DNA from: Sphaerochaeta sp032144095
GTDB taxonomy: Bacteria > Spirochaetota > Spirochaetia > Sphaerochaetales > Sphaerochaetaceae
NCBI RefSeq assembly: GCF_032144095.1
Contig: NZ_JAVSNJ010000012.1
Span: 24,797-88,796, forward strand
Reading direction: 5' to 3'
Length of the DNA stretch: 64,000 nt
A program made the translations under genes and the position numbers. This document shows positions 17,411-25,550 of the stretch, in pieces. Under the pieces are notes generated by a model, which saw only the letters and a program-made list of their open reading frames with translations, searched no databases and was not told the DNA's origin. How positions within the stretch are numbered: position 1 is the stretch's first letter; every line of letters starts with the position of its first letter.

Positions 17411-18895
17411 TCAGATCTCCGGGTGTACCCAGTGGGGATAGTGGTATCCAGTGAAGGATTCAAACTGGAGCTTGCCCTGCTCTATGAGCATCTGGGCACC
17501 TCCTATGACGTGGCACCCTGCCTGGGTGGCCCGCCTGAAGAAGGGGGTCTCCTTAGGTTGGTAGACCAGTTCATAGACTATTTCCTTCCCAGAGAATACA
17601 AATGAGGGAACCGGGTCCTCGTCAAGGTTGGGGGCCATTCCTACGCTGGTTGTCTGTACGACCAAATCCACTGCCCCACTATACCGGTTGCAATGCTCCA
17701 AAGAGTCGAAACTGCTCATCGTCTCGTCAGAGAGCAACTTCGCGTGCTCCACACTCCGGTTGATGATGGTTACCTTGACACCGTGGTTGTGCAGTGCCCA
17801 GACAACCGCCCTGCTTGCACCCCCGGCTCCGATGACGAGGGCCGTGCGGATGGAACCTTGGGCGATCTCATCGGCAATGGGCGCAAGAAAGCCGTAGTAG
17901 TCGGTGTTTGTCCCCTTCCACATGTTCTGGATCCTGGTGACGGTATTGCACGCCCCGATCTGCTTGACCTCTCGCGTTATACGCCCCAGATAGGGCTGGA
18001 CATTCCGCTTGTGGGGGACGGTTACGGAAAACCCATGGATCTGCAGCATCTCAGCCAGCTTGAAGAAGGCGCGCACCGAATCGACGAGGAAGGGAACGTA
18101 GACTGCATTGTAGTGGATGGCCTCAAAACCCGGGTTGTGTATCCTGGGTGAGGCGGTATGGTAGACCGGGTTTCCGATGATACCAAAGACATGGGTCTTC
18201 TCATCCAGCTTGTCTGCCCTATAGAGCTCACTCATTACCTGGGCGGAAAGCTGGCCCGGCGCCCCTTCCCCTGCAGAGCAGAAGGAGAGCATCGAACCAC
18301 ACTTCTTGTAGAGGATACGGGTACAGACCCCGAACTCCCCCATCCCGATGATGATCTTCTCCTTGATGGACGAAAGTTCCTGCTGGGCCCTGAAGAGCGC
18401 AATGACGTCTATCATGCTCTTCGGGGTTACGGCAACCTTGGGGATATCCCCTTTTGCTGCCAGTTTGGAGATGCGGCCATAGATATCAGCAGGGACGCAG
18501 GTGAAGTCATGGAAGGACCTGATGATCCTCACCCCCCTCTGCCTGAGGGAGAGTTCGAAGTCAACCTTGTTCTCAAACAGGGGGTCCTTGAACTTCAGGT
18601 CACTTTTCTTGACGTCCTCCTCAATATCAACGAAGGCGAAATCCCCTTTTGCACTCTCATAGAGGGTTTGCAGCCTCTGTTTTTCAGAGAGTGTGCACTT
18701 TCCCCCGTCACTTTGGCGACGGAGTGTGAGGATGACAGGTATATCTACGGTGGAAGGGAATGAAGAAGCAATCTTCTGCTCGTCGGCCTGAAGGTAGTCG
18801 AGCCGAAGCTCGGCAAGGGAAATCCACTTCCTATTTTGTTGGACCAGGGCCCGGTTCTCCTCTAGGGTAGAGCCGGTAAGGGTAAGGCAAAGCAC
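17411..18895 (-). CDS. aroDE: Bifunctional 3-dehydroquinate dehydratase / shikimate dehydrogenase (AroDE fusion)
   Basis: Performs two consecutive steps, 3-dehydroquinate to 3-dehydroshikimate to shikimate. Residues about 1-220 are a type I dehydroquinase: ELRLDYL at 29-35, catalytic His in RSFHDF near 129, Schiff-base Lys in PKVAVTPKS near 153, and GMGEFGVCTRI. Residues about 235-494 are an AroE dehydrogenase: GNPVYHTASPRIHN, SVTVPHKR, GACNTV, NTDYYG, the dinucleotide motif GAGGASRA and a C-terminal GGAQMLIEQ. GTG at 18893-18895 is the best start because AGGAGG lies 6 bp upstream. The frame is open further upstream, but that longer start would translate through the Shine-Dalgarno. The stop abuts the convergent XPB-partner stop. 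Confidence 0.92.
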   Translation of the reverse strand: MLCLTLTGSTLEENRALVQQNRKWISLAELRLDYLQADEQKIASSFPSTVDIPVILTLRRQSDGGKCTLSEKQRLQTLYESAKGDFAFVDIEEDVKKSDLKFKDPLFENKVDFELSLRQRGVRIIRSFHDFTCVPADIYGRISKLAAKGDIPKVAVTPKSMIDVIALFRAQQELSSIKEKIIIGMGEFGVCTRILYKKCGSMLSFCSAGEGAPGQLSAQVMSELYRADKLDEKTHVFGIIGNPVYHTASPRIHNPGFEAIHYNAVYVPFLVDSVRAFFKLAEMLQIHGFSVTVPHKRNVQPYLGRITREVKQIGACNTVTRIQNMWKGTNTDYYGFLAPIADEIAQGSIRTALVIGAGGASRAVVWALHNHGVKVTIINRSVEHAKLLSDETMSSFDSLEHCNRYSGAVDLVVQTTSVGMAPNLDEDPVPSFVFSGKEIVYELVYQPKETPFFRRATQAGCHVIGGAQMLIEQGKLQFESFTGYHYPHWVHPEI

Positions 18896-19006
18896 TATAT
18901 ACCTCCTGGATTGGGTGGATTGTCCTAGAACACTTGCTTGTGTTAGAGTTATCATAACGTCAAATAACGGGTATTTCAACACCCGATTAGAGAAAGGGGT
19001 AGTATA

Positions 19007-20962
19007 GTGGCAACGTTACAGGTACAAAGCATGCACCTTGCTTTTGCAGACAGGGATATTCTCGAGGATGTCTCCTTTACCCTGACTGAAAAAAGCCGTA
19101 GTGCACTCACCGGTGGTAACGGAAGCGGCAAGTCTACCCTTCTGAAGGTTCTCAGCGGCCAGATGGCTGCAGACTCCATGCAGGTGAGCATGACCCGCTC
19201 TCTTCGCATCTCCTACCTGCCGCAAAGCGACATCCTGTTTGAGGAAGGTACCGTATATTCAGAAGTTGAGCGGGGATACCAACGCTTTGACGAGATCCTC
19301 GCCGAAAAGAAAGAACTTGAGCACCAGCTCTCCCTCTCCAGTGAGGAGGAGAATACCTACCCTTTGCTCGTAAGGCTCTCAGCCATACAGGACCAGCTGC
19401 TTGAGGAGGGGTATTTTTCACGGAAGGAAAAGATCGAAAGGATCCTTGCAGGTCTGGGATTCGCACAGACCGACCTCCATCGACAGTGCCTGGAGTTCTC
19501 AGGTGGATGGCAGATGCGCATAGCCTTGGCAAAGGTGCTGGTCGAGCATCCGACCATCATGCTGCTCGATGAACCCACAAACTACCTGGACATCGAGGCA
19601 AGATACTGGCTGAAGAACTACCTGAAGGTCTATGCAGGCGGCTTCATGATCGTGTCGCACGACCAGGCGTTCCTTGACGAGAGCGTCAATGAGGTATTTG
19701 AGCTTTTTGCTGGGAAACTCACCCGCTATAGCGGCAACTACACCCAGTACCAGGCCCAGAGGGAGCTGGAGATAGCACAGCTTGAGGCTGCTTTCAGGCT
19801 CCAGCAGGAGAAGCTGGAAAAAACCGGGCAGTTCATCGAGAAGTTCCGGTACAAGGCGACAAAGAGCAAGCAGGTGCAGAGCAGGATCAAGCAGCTGGAA
19901 AAGATCGAGATGGTGGAGGTCCCCTCCCATCTGAAACAACTCTCCTTCTCCTTCCCCCCCGCCCCCCATAGCGGCAACGATGTGCTTATAGTCGACGGCC
20001 TGAAGAAACACTATGGCGAACAGAAGATCTTTGATGACTTCACCTTTCTGGTAACACGGGGGGAGCGGCTTGCGGTAACCGGAAAGAACGGGTCGGGAAA
20101 AAGTACCCTCCTGAGGATGCTCTGTGGCGAAGACAGCTCCTACGACGGCATCATCCGCCTTGGCAGTGGAGTGACCATAGGCTATTTTGCCCAGGACACC
20201 GAGAAGACCCTCAATCCTGAGCTGACCGTCCTCGAGGAGGTCAGCAGCATTGCGGCCACGAGCGACCAGCCCAAGCTGCGCAACTATCTAGGATCCTTCC
20301 TCTTCAGCGGCGACGATGTCTTCAAGAGCGTCTCGGTGCTCAGTGGAGGCGAACGCAGCCGGCTCGCCCTGCTGAAGATCCTCCTGCATCCGGTCAACCT
20401 GCTCATTCTGGATGAGCCTACCAACCACCTGGACATCAATGCAAAGCAGATGCTCCTTGAGGCCCTAAAGCAGTATGACGGCACCATGATCTTCGTCAGC
20501 CATGATGCACACTTCATTGAACATATCGCCACAAGGATCCTCTATCTGACCGATACCGACGCCCCTGAGTTCTTCGATGGGGATTACTCCTACTTCTCCT
20601 ACAAGCTGGAACAAAAGGAGAAGGTAGAGGCAGAGCAGGAGACCAAGGCACAGCAAGGCACAGAAGAACCTCCTGCAGCTGCCCTCTCCTACAAGGAAGC
20701 AAACAAACAGAAAAACCGCCTTGCCACCCTGAGAAGGCAGAGCGAGACGCTGCTTGGGGAGCACCAGAGGCTTGAAAAGCAGATCCTGGAGGTCGACCAT
20801 GCGATGGCACTTGAGGAGAACTACAGCGATGCGGCCAAGATAAAGGCCCTCTTCGATGCCAAGGCCAAGCTTGAGGCAACACTGGAAAAGAGTGAGGAAA
20901 CATGGCTCTCCCTCAATGAGGAAGCAGAAAATCTGGAGGCTAGCCTTGGCTATACTTCTTGA
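19007..20962 (+). CDS. ABC-F family ATPase (ribosome-associated type)
   Basis: A soluble protein of 651 residues with two ABC domains and no membrane segment, typical of ABC-F translation factors (Uup/EttA/YdiF group). Walker A motifs are GGNGSGKST near 38 and GKNGSGKST near 362; signature motifs are FSGGW and LSGGERSR; both Walker B boxes end in LDEPTN(Y/H)LD. The linker around 245-300 is a charged helix pair. A C-terminal coiled coil (about 580-650) points to the Uup/YfmR-like branch. It starts with GTG behind AAGGGG. Roles in ribosome rescue or antibiotic protection are family knowledge, not shown here. Confidence 0.9.
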   Translation: MATLQVQSMHLAFADRDILEDVSFTLTEKSRSALTGGNGSGKSTLLKVLSGQMAADSMQVSMTRSLRISYLPQSDILFEEGTVYSEVERGYQRFDEILAEKKELEHQLSLSSEEENTYPLLVRLSAIQDQLLEEGYFSRKEKIERILAGLGFAQTDLHRQCLEFSGGWQMRIALAKVLVEHPTIMLLDEPTNYLDIEARYWLKNYLKVYAGGFMIVSHDQAFLDESVNEVFELFAGKLTRYSGNYTQYQAQRELEIAQLEAAFRLQQEKLEKTGQFIEKFRYKATKSKQVQSRIKQLEKIEMVEVPSHLKQLSFSFPPAPHSGNDVLIVDGLKKHYGEQKIFDDFTFLVTRGERLAVTGKNGSGKSTLLRMLCGEDSSYDGIIRLGSGVTIGYFAQDTEKTLNPELTVLEEVSSIAATSDQPKLRNYLGSFLFSGDDVFKSVSVLSGGERSRLALLKILLHPVNLLILDEPTNHLDINAKQMLLEALKQYDGTMIFVSHDAHFIEHIATRILYLTDTDAPEFFDGDYSYFSYKLEQKEKVEAEQETKAQQGTEEPPAAALSYKEANKQKNRLATLRRQSETLLGEHQRLEKQILEVDHAMALEENYSDAAKIKALFDAKAKLEATLEKSEETWLSLNEEAENLEASLGYTS

Positions 20963-21533
20963 CTTCTTTCCATCCCTGGTCCTAGCCTCCCAGTCGGTTG
21001 CCCGAAAAAGGCTGCTGCAGGAGATGGGCCTTGAGGTATCCATCGAGCCAACCCAGTGTGACGAGAGCCATCAGGAAGGAGACCCGGCAAAGGCTGTCCA
21101 TCTGCTGGCAAAGCGAAAACTCCAGGCATACCTGTCCACCCATGCAAAGGTTGCCGTGCCGATCCTCACCTGCGACACCCTGGTCTGGTGCGATGGCAAG
21201 CTCATCGGAAAGCCCTCCTGCCGCCAGGAGGCAAAAGAGCAGCTGCTCTTGTTCAGCAACAAAAGCCAGGAGGTACACTCGGGTTGGGCCCTGTGGTTCA
21301 ACAACAGGGTATACGATGGGGTCGACTCGGCCACAGTGCTCTTCAAGGACCTCGACGAGCAGCAGATCGAAAGGTATCTTGACCTTGGAGAGTGGGAAGG
21401 AGCCGCCGGTTCCTACAGGATCCAGGAGAGGGGAAAAGAGCTGGTATCGAAGGTCGAAGGTGATCTAAATACGGTAATAGGCTTGCCACTTCTACAAATT
21501 TCTGAAATACTGGCTTGCGACTGTGCCCGTTAG
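20946..21533 (+). CDS. maf: Maf family nucleotide pyrophosphatase
   Basis: Hydrolyses non-canonical or methylated NTPs to monophosphates. The 195 residues show the family start LVLASQSVARKRLL, ILTCDTLVWCDGKLIGKP with the catalytic Asp, HSGWALW, and EWEGAAGSYRIQERG near the C-terminus. A TTG at 20946-20948 is the best start: GGAGG lies 7 bp upstream and the hydrophobic family N-terminus follows at once. It overlaps the end of the ABC-F gene by 17 bp, so translation is coupled. Which nucleotide (dTTP/UTP or m7GTP type) it uses is not clear. Confidence 0.87.
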   Translation: MAILLDFFPSLVLASQSVARKRLLQEMGLEVSIEPTQCDESHQEGDPAKAVHLLAKRKLQAYLSTHAKVAVPILTCDTLVWCDGKLIGKPSCRQEAKEQLLLFSNKSQEVHSGWALWFNNRVYDGVDSATVLFKDLDEQQIERYLDLGEWEGAAGSYRIQERGKELVSKVEGDLNTVIGLPLLQISEILACDCAR

Positions 21534-21550
21534 TGATGGCGCAGAATATC

Positions 21551-21566
21551 CGCCCCTGCGGGGGTG
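21551..21566 (+). other. GC-rich stem-loop in the rpsB leader
   Basis: CGCCCC pairs with GGGGTG-type bases around a TGCG loop, 67 bp before the rpsB start and just after the maf stop. No T-run follows, so an RNA leader element is as likely as a weak terminator. Confidence 0.35.
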
Positions 21567-21632
21567 AGTAATAGATGAAGGGTGACGCACAAAACCGTAC
21601 GATGTATGGCTGTGCAGTCAGACAGGAGGATT

Positions 21633-22535
21633 ATGTCCGTAGTAACCATGAAGAGCCTGCTCGAATCAGGCGTGCATTTCGGTCACCAGACCAAAAGATG
21701 GAATCCAAAGATGGCTCGTTTTATCTTCAGCCAGAGAAATGGAATCCATATCATCGACTTGCAGAAGACCTCTGCTTGTATCGTCGAAGCCTATGATGCA
21801 GTACGTGCAGTTGTCAAACAAGGCAAGTCAGTTTTGTTTGTCGGCACCAAGAAGCAGGCCCAGCAGGCTATCGAAACCGAAGCAAAACGCTGCGGAATGC
21901 CCTTTATCAACAATCGTTGGCTTGGCGGTATGCTGACCAACTTTACCACCATCAAGAAATCCATCGCTACCCTCAAGAAAATTGAGAAGATGGAAATGGA
22001 TGGTACCTTTGAATCCCTGACCAAGAAAGAGGTCTCCTTGCTCACCAAGCAGAAGATCAAGCTTGAGAAGAACCTTGGCGGTATCAAGGACATGAAGGAC
22101 CTGCCCGGTGCAATCTTCATCATTGACACCAAGAAGGAAGCTATTGCCGTTGAAGAGGCAAAACGCCTTGGAATCCCTGTAATTGCCGTTGTAGACACAA
22201 ACTGCGACCCTACTGACATCACCTACCCCATCCCGGGCAATGATGATGCTATCCGCGCAATCAGCCTTTTTGTCGAGATCATTGCCAATGCAGTAATCGA
22301 TGCCGACAATGAAGCAGGTATCCAGATCATCGAGACTCTCGGAAACGAGGACGATGCTTCTGACAACTCCGTTGCAAAGGAAGAGGAAGAGGAGATTGTA
22401 TTCTCAACTGATGAGGATGCTGATTTCTCCAAGTTTGAAGAGAAAAAGGCAAAGCAGGCAAGCCCTGTTGTAGAGGAAGTCGCTGACGAGGATGATGGAA
22501 TCACTGTCGACGAAGAGACCCTGTACAAGGACTAA
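21633..22535 (+). CDS. rpsB: 30S ribosomal protein S2
   Basis: Structural protein of the small subunit. The conserved core starts at SLLESGVHFGHQTKRWNPKM and includes FVGTKKQAQ and RWLGGMLTNF. Residues 1-235 cover the usual S2 length; a further roughly 65 residues form a strongly acidic, low-complexity tail (runs of E and D). ATG 21633 has AGGAGG at good spacing; an upstream in-frame ATG at 21582 lacks homology. It begins the rpsB-tsf-frr-uppS-cdsA-dxr-rseP run, and the 100-nt leader could carry S2 autoregulation. Confidence 0.96.
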   Translation: MSVVTMKSLLESGVHFGHQTKRWNPKMARFIFSQRNGIHIIDLQKTSACIVEAYDAVRAVVKQGKSVLFVGTKKQAQQAIETEAKRCGMPFINNRWLGGMLTNFTTIKKSIATLKKIEKMEMDGTFESLTKKEVSLLTKQKIKLEKNLGGIKDMKDLPGAIFIIDTKKEAIAVEEAKRLGIPVIAVVDTNCDPTDITYPIPGNDDAIRAISLFVEIIANAVIDADNEAGIQIIETLGNEDDASDNSVAKEEEEEIVFSTDEDADFSKFEEKKAKQASPVVEEVADEDDGITVDEETLYKD

Positions 22536-22546
22536 GGAGAACAAGT

Positions 22547-23398
22547 ATGGCTATTACAGCTGAAGATGTAAAAAGACTACGTGACGCCACTGGCGCAGGC
22601 ATGATGGATTGCAAGAAGGCCCTCATCAAGGCCGATGGCGATTTTGAAGGCGCCAACAAGATTCTGAAGGAAATGGGTCTTGCAGCGATCGGAAAGAGAC
22701 AGGATAGGGCAACCAACAACGGTCGTGTATTTGTCAGGACAACTGCTGACAAGGCCGTAATTGTACAGCTCACCTGTGAGACCGACTTTGTTGCAGGAAA
22801 TGACCAGTTTGCAGAACTTGGCGAGAGTGTCCTTACCGCTGTCATCGAGAAAGGCTATACCGCCATCAATGACGAGTTGGTGGGCATGGTAAATGACCTC
22901 ATCACTGTCATCAAGGAAAACATGTCCCTCAAGCAGGTACTGGTTCTCCCCCTCGGCAAGAATGAGTTCGCTTCCAGCTATGTCCACGGTGAAGGCTCTC
23001 TTGGTGTTGTTGTTACGTTCAAGGCCGACAAGGCAGAGCTTATCAACAACGAGCTGGTGAAGGAGTTTGCCAATGACTGTGCACTGCACGTCGCAGCATT
23101 CACCCCCTCCTACCTCAACACAGCCTCAGTCGATGCAGCCTATATTGCAGAGCAGAACGAGATTTTCACTGTCCAGGCAGCGAACCTCGGCAAGCCTGCA
23201 AAGGTTGTTGAAGGGATTGTGAAAGGCAAGCTCAGCAAACACCTTGCAGACATCTGCTTTCTCCAGCAGAAATTCGTCAAGGATGACTCAATGACTGTTG
23301 AGCAGAAGGCTGCTGAAGTCAGCAAGGCTGTTGGGGGTAAGATCGAAATTACCGGATACACCTTTGTTGTCGCAGGGGCCGCTTCCTGCGAAGCCTAA
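22547..23398 (+). CDS. tsf: Elongation factor Ts
   Basis: The nucleotide-exchange factor that regenerates EF-Tu-GTP. The 283 residues begin with the UBA-like domain holding the signature LRDATGAGMMDCKKAL. The TDFVAGND motif that contacts EF-Tu lies near residue 80, and two dimerisation subdomains follow. It is 11 bp after rpsB, with AAGGAG before the start. A long hairpin follows the gene before frr. Confidence 0.97.
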   Translation: MAITAEDVKRLRDATGAGMMDCKKALIKADGDFEGANKILKEMGLAAIGKRQDRATNNGRVFVRTTADKAVIVQLTCETDFVAGNDQFAELGESVLTAVIEKGYTAINDELVGMVNDLITVIKENMSLKQVLVLPLGKNEFASSYVHGEGSLGVVVTFKADKAELINNELVKEFANDCALHVAAFTPSYLNTASVDAAYIAEQNEIFTVQAANLGKPAKVVEGIVKGKLSKHLADICFLQQKFVKDDSMTVEQKAAEVSKAVGGKIEITGYTFVVAGAASCEA

Positions 23399-23415
23399 AG
23401 TCCATCGATTCATTC

Positions 23416-23440
23416 CAACCGCTCACTCTGTGAGCGGTTG
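23416..23440 (+). other. 11-bp stem-loop between tsf and frr
   Basis: CAACCGCTCAC and GTGAGCGGTTG pair perfectly around a TCT loop. The following bases are not T-rich, so it is probably not a full terminator; it may stabilise or attenuate the transcript before frr, exactly where pyrH is found in most genomes. Confidence 0.55.
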
Positions 23441-23457
23441 TCCTATTGGAGATTTGT

Positions 23458-24012
23458 ATGCTACAGGTATTAGAAATTTGCGAAAGCAAGATGCAAAAAA
23501 GTCTTGAGAGTCTTGAGAAGGACTTCTCTTCCTTGAGAACCGGTCGCGCTTCCGCTTCCCTTCTGGATAAGATTCGAGTCGAATACTATGGTAATGAGAC
23601 TCCTATCAACCAGGTCGCTACCATCAGTGTCCCTGAAGCCAGGATGATCGTCATCCAGCCTTGGGACAAGAGCATCCTCTCGGCCATCGAGAAGGCCATC
23701 CTGAAAAGTGACCTCGGCCTTCCCCCAAACAATGATGGCAAGCTCATCCGCCTCAATTTCCCCCCTTTGAACGAAGAGAGGAGAAAGACCCTGGTAAAGA
23801 GTGCCAAGGCAACTGCCGAACAGAGCAGGGTTGCCATCCGCAATGTGCGCCGTGAAGCGATGGACGAGCTGAAGAAATTGCAGAAGTCCAGCGAGATCAG
23901 CGAAGACGAACAGAAGGATGCTGAAGCCAAGATCCAGAAAATGACCGACTCCTATATTGTTGAGGTGGGAACCCTCACCGACGATAAGGAGAAGGAGATC
24001 ATGGAGATCTAG
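23458..24012 (+). CDS. frr: Ribosome recycling factor
   Basis: Splits post-termination ribosomes together with EF-G. The 184 residues cover the full family: a long helical bundle with LRTGRASASLLDKIRVEYYG near 27-46, VPEAR, and the C-terminal ELKKLQKSSEISEDEQKDAE. ATG 23458 has GGAG upstream. Its stop is directly followed by the uppS start with no gap. The usual neighbour pyrH is absent between tsf and frr. Confidence 0.97.
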   Translation: MLQVLEICESKMQKSLESLEKDFSSLRTGRASASLLDKIRVEYYGNETPINQVATISVPEARMIVIQPWDKSILSAIEKAILKSDLGLPPNNDGKLIRLNFPPLNEERRKTLVKSAKATAEQSRVAIRNVRREAMDELKKLQKSSEISEDEQKDAEAKIQKMTDSYIVEVGTLTDDKEKEIMEI

Positions 24013-24711
24013 ATGGAAGAGAAACCCGTAGTTCCTACGCACCTTGGCATCATCATGGATGGAAATGGGAGATGGGCACAGAAACGTGCCCTCCCCCGGA
24101 CTGCAGGCCATCTTGAAGGGCTTAAGGCCCTCAAGAGGGTCATCAAGGAAGCCTCGTTGCTCGGCATCGGGTTTGTCACATTCTATGTCTTCTCCACGGA
24201 GAACTGGAAACGGAGCAGCCAGGAGGTTTCCTACCTCATGAGCGTGCTCGTTTCCAAGCTTCATGGGGAACTTTCCTTCTACAACAAGCATGGCATACGT
24301 GTCCTTGTCTGTGGAGACCTGAATGGGCTTCCCCCAGAGGTCAGGTCCGTCATCGATTCCACTGTCAAAGCTACGGAGAACAACACTACCATCTCCTGCA
24401 TCCTGGCCATCAACTATGGTGGACAGAATGAAATCTGCAGAGCTGTCAGGCGATGCCTGGCTGACGATCCCCAGAAGGAGATCACCGAGGCTGACATTCG
24501 TTCCCATTTGGACTTGCCGCAGGTCCCACCTGTCGATATGATAGTACGTAGCGCAAACGAAAGACGTTTGAGCAATTTCCTGCTCTGGGACAGTGCATAT
24601 GCAGAACTGGGCTTTTATGAAAAACTCTGGCCAGACTGGAAAGCAGATGATGTGCAATCAATCTGCAAAGATTTCTCGCAACGTGTCCGTAAATTCGGGG
24701 GTGTAGAATGA
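24013..24711 (+). CDS. uppS: Isoprenyl transferase (undecaprenyl diphosphate synthase)
   Basis: Cis-prenyltransferase that builds the C55 lipid carrier for peptidoglycan from isopentenyl diphosphate. The 232 residues include the catalytic IIMDGNGRWAQKR motif at 13-25, the HLEGLKAL stretch, FSTENWKR near 63, and the C-terminal RSANERRLSNFLLWDSAYAE. That last segment has SANERRLSNF where RTSGExRLSNF is usual, a small deviation from the pyrophosphate-binding consensus. It abuts frr and overlaps cdsA by 4 bp. Confidence 0.93.
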   Translation: MEEKPVVPTHLGIIMDGNGRWAQKRALPRTAGHLEGLKALKRVIKEASLLGIGFVTFYVFSTENWKRSSQEVSYLMSVLVSKLHGELSFYNKHGIRVLVCGDLNGLPPEVRSVIDSTVKATENNTTISCILAINYGGQNEICRAVRRCLADDPQKEITEADIRSHLDLPQVPPVDMIVRSANERRLSNFLLWDSAYAELGFYEKLWPDWKADDVQSICKDFSQRVRKFGGVE

Positions 24712-25547
24712 GTTCACTTGCAAAAAGGATCCTGACCACTGTAATCGCGGTACCAGCCCTTTTCAGTATCATCTTCTTTCTCCCCCACTATGGGTATCTT
24801 GCCCTTGCCCTGCTTGCCATGCTTACAGCATCTCTGGCAACCATGGAACTCAAGGCACTCTACCTCAAGGCTGAAGGAGCACGGGTAAACCTTCCCAGCT
24901 GGACTGTTGCATTGCTTCCCTTTGCTCAGTGGCTCGAGATGACATTCTTCCCAAATCTCCCCCTCATCGAACTTACCCTTGTGGTACTGGCCCTGGTCAT
25001 ATTCTCCACCGAACTCTCCTCGGGCCCCAAGGATGAATACAAGAAGACATTTTCCAGAATTGGAGGGTCTGCACTGCTCCTCATCTACCCGGGACTGTTG
25101 ATAACCTTCATCCTCCGCATCGGCTCCCTGGCCCATCCATCTGCGTTTTTGCTGCTTTTCTTCCTGCTGGTATTTGGCAACGATGTCTTTGCCTTCCTGT
25201 TTGGCATGTCATTGGGAAAGAACAACAAGGGGATCATCAAGGTGAGCCCCAACAAAAGCATCGCAGGGTTTGTGGGGGGTACGCTTAGCACGGTCATCCT
25301 TTCCTTCCTCTTCTGTTATTTCGTCCCGGGCGTCAAGGAAGATGTAGGCATCTTCCAGGCCATCCTGCTCGGCTTGTTCACCAGCATCAGCGCCAACATT
25401 GGGGACCTTATCGAAAGTGCCTTCAAACGGGCTGCAAACGTCAAGGACAGTGGCAATCTCATCCCTGGCAGAGGGGGGTTGCTGGACTCCATCGACTCCT
25501 TGCTGGCCAGTGCCCCGGTGTACTGGCTGCTGCTGATCCTGTTCTAA
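24708..25547 (+). CDS. cdsA: Phosphatidate cytidylyltransferase
   Basis: Makes CDP-diacylglycerol from phosphatidic acid and CTP at the inner membrane. The 279 residues hold about seven transmembrane segments and the C-terminal family signature region SAFKRAANVKDSGNLIPGRGG, then LLDSID. Compared with the usual pattern (PGHGG, then LDRxD) His is Arg and Arg is Ser, while the two Asp residues that bind metal remain. Its ATG overlaps the uppS stop (ATGA), and dxr starts 3 bp after its stop. Lipid and isoprenoid genes are thus in one transcript. Confidence 0.93.
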   Translation: MSSLAKRILTTVIAVPALFSIIFFLPHYGYLALALLAMLTASLATMELKALYLKAEGARVNLPSWTVALLPFAQWLEMTFFPNLPLIELTLVVLALVIFSTELSSGPKDEYKKTFSRIGGSALLLIYPGLLITFILRIGSLAHPSAFLLLFFLLVFGNDVFAFLFGMSLGKNNKGIIKVSPNKSIAGFVGGTLSTVILSFLFCYFVPGVKEDVGIFQAILLGLFTSISANIGDLIESAFKRAANVKDSGNLIPGRGGLLDSIDSLLASAPVYWLLLILF

Positions 25548-25550
25548 GCC

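Noticed and set aside
23416..23440. Terminator call for the tsf-frr hairpin
   Set aside because: Stem is strong but no T-run follows, so it is listed only as a stem-loop.
23470..24657. 395-codon open frame opposite frr and uppS
   Set aside because: Spans two conserved genes on the other strand; composition artefact.
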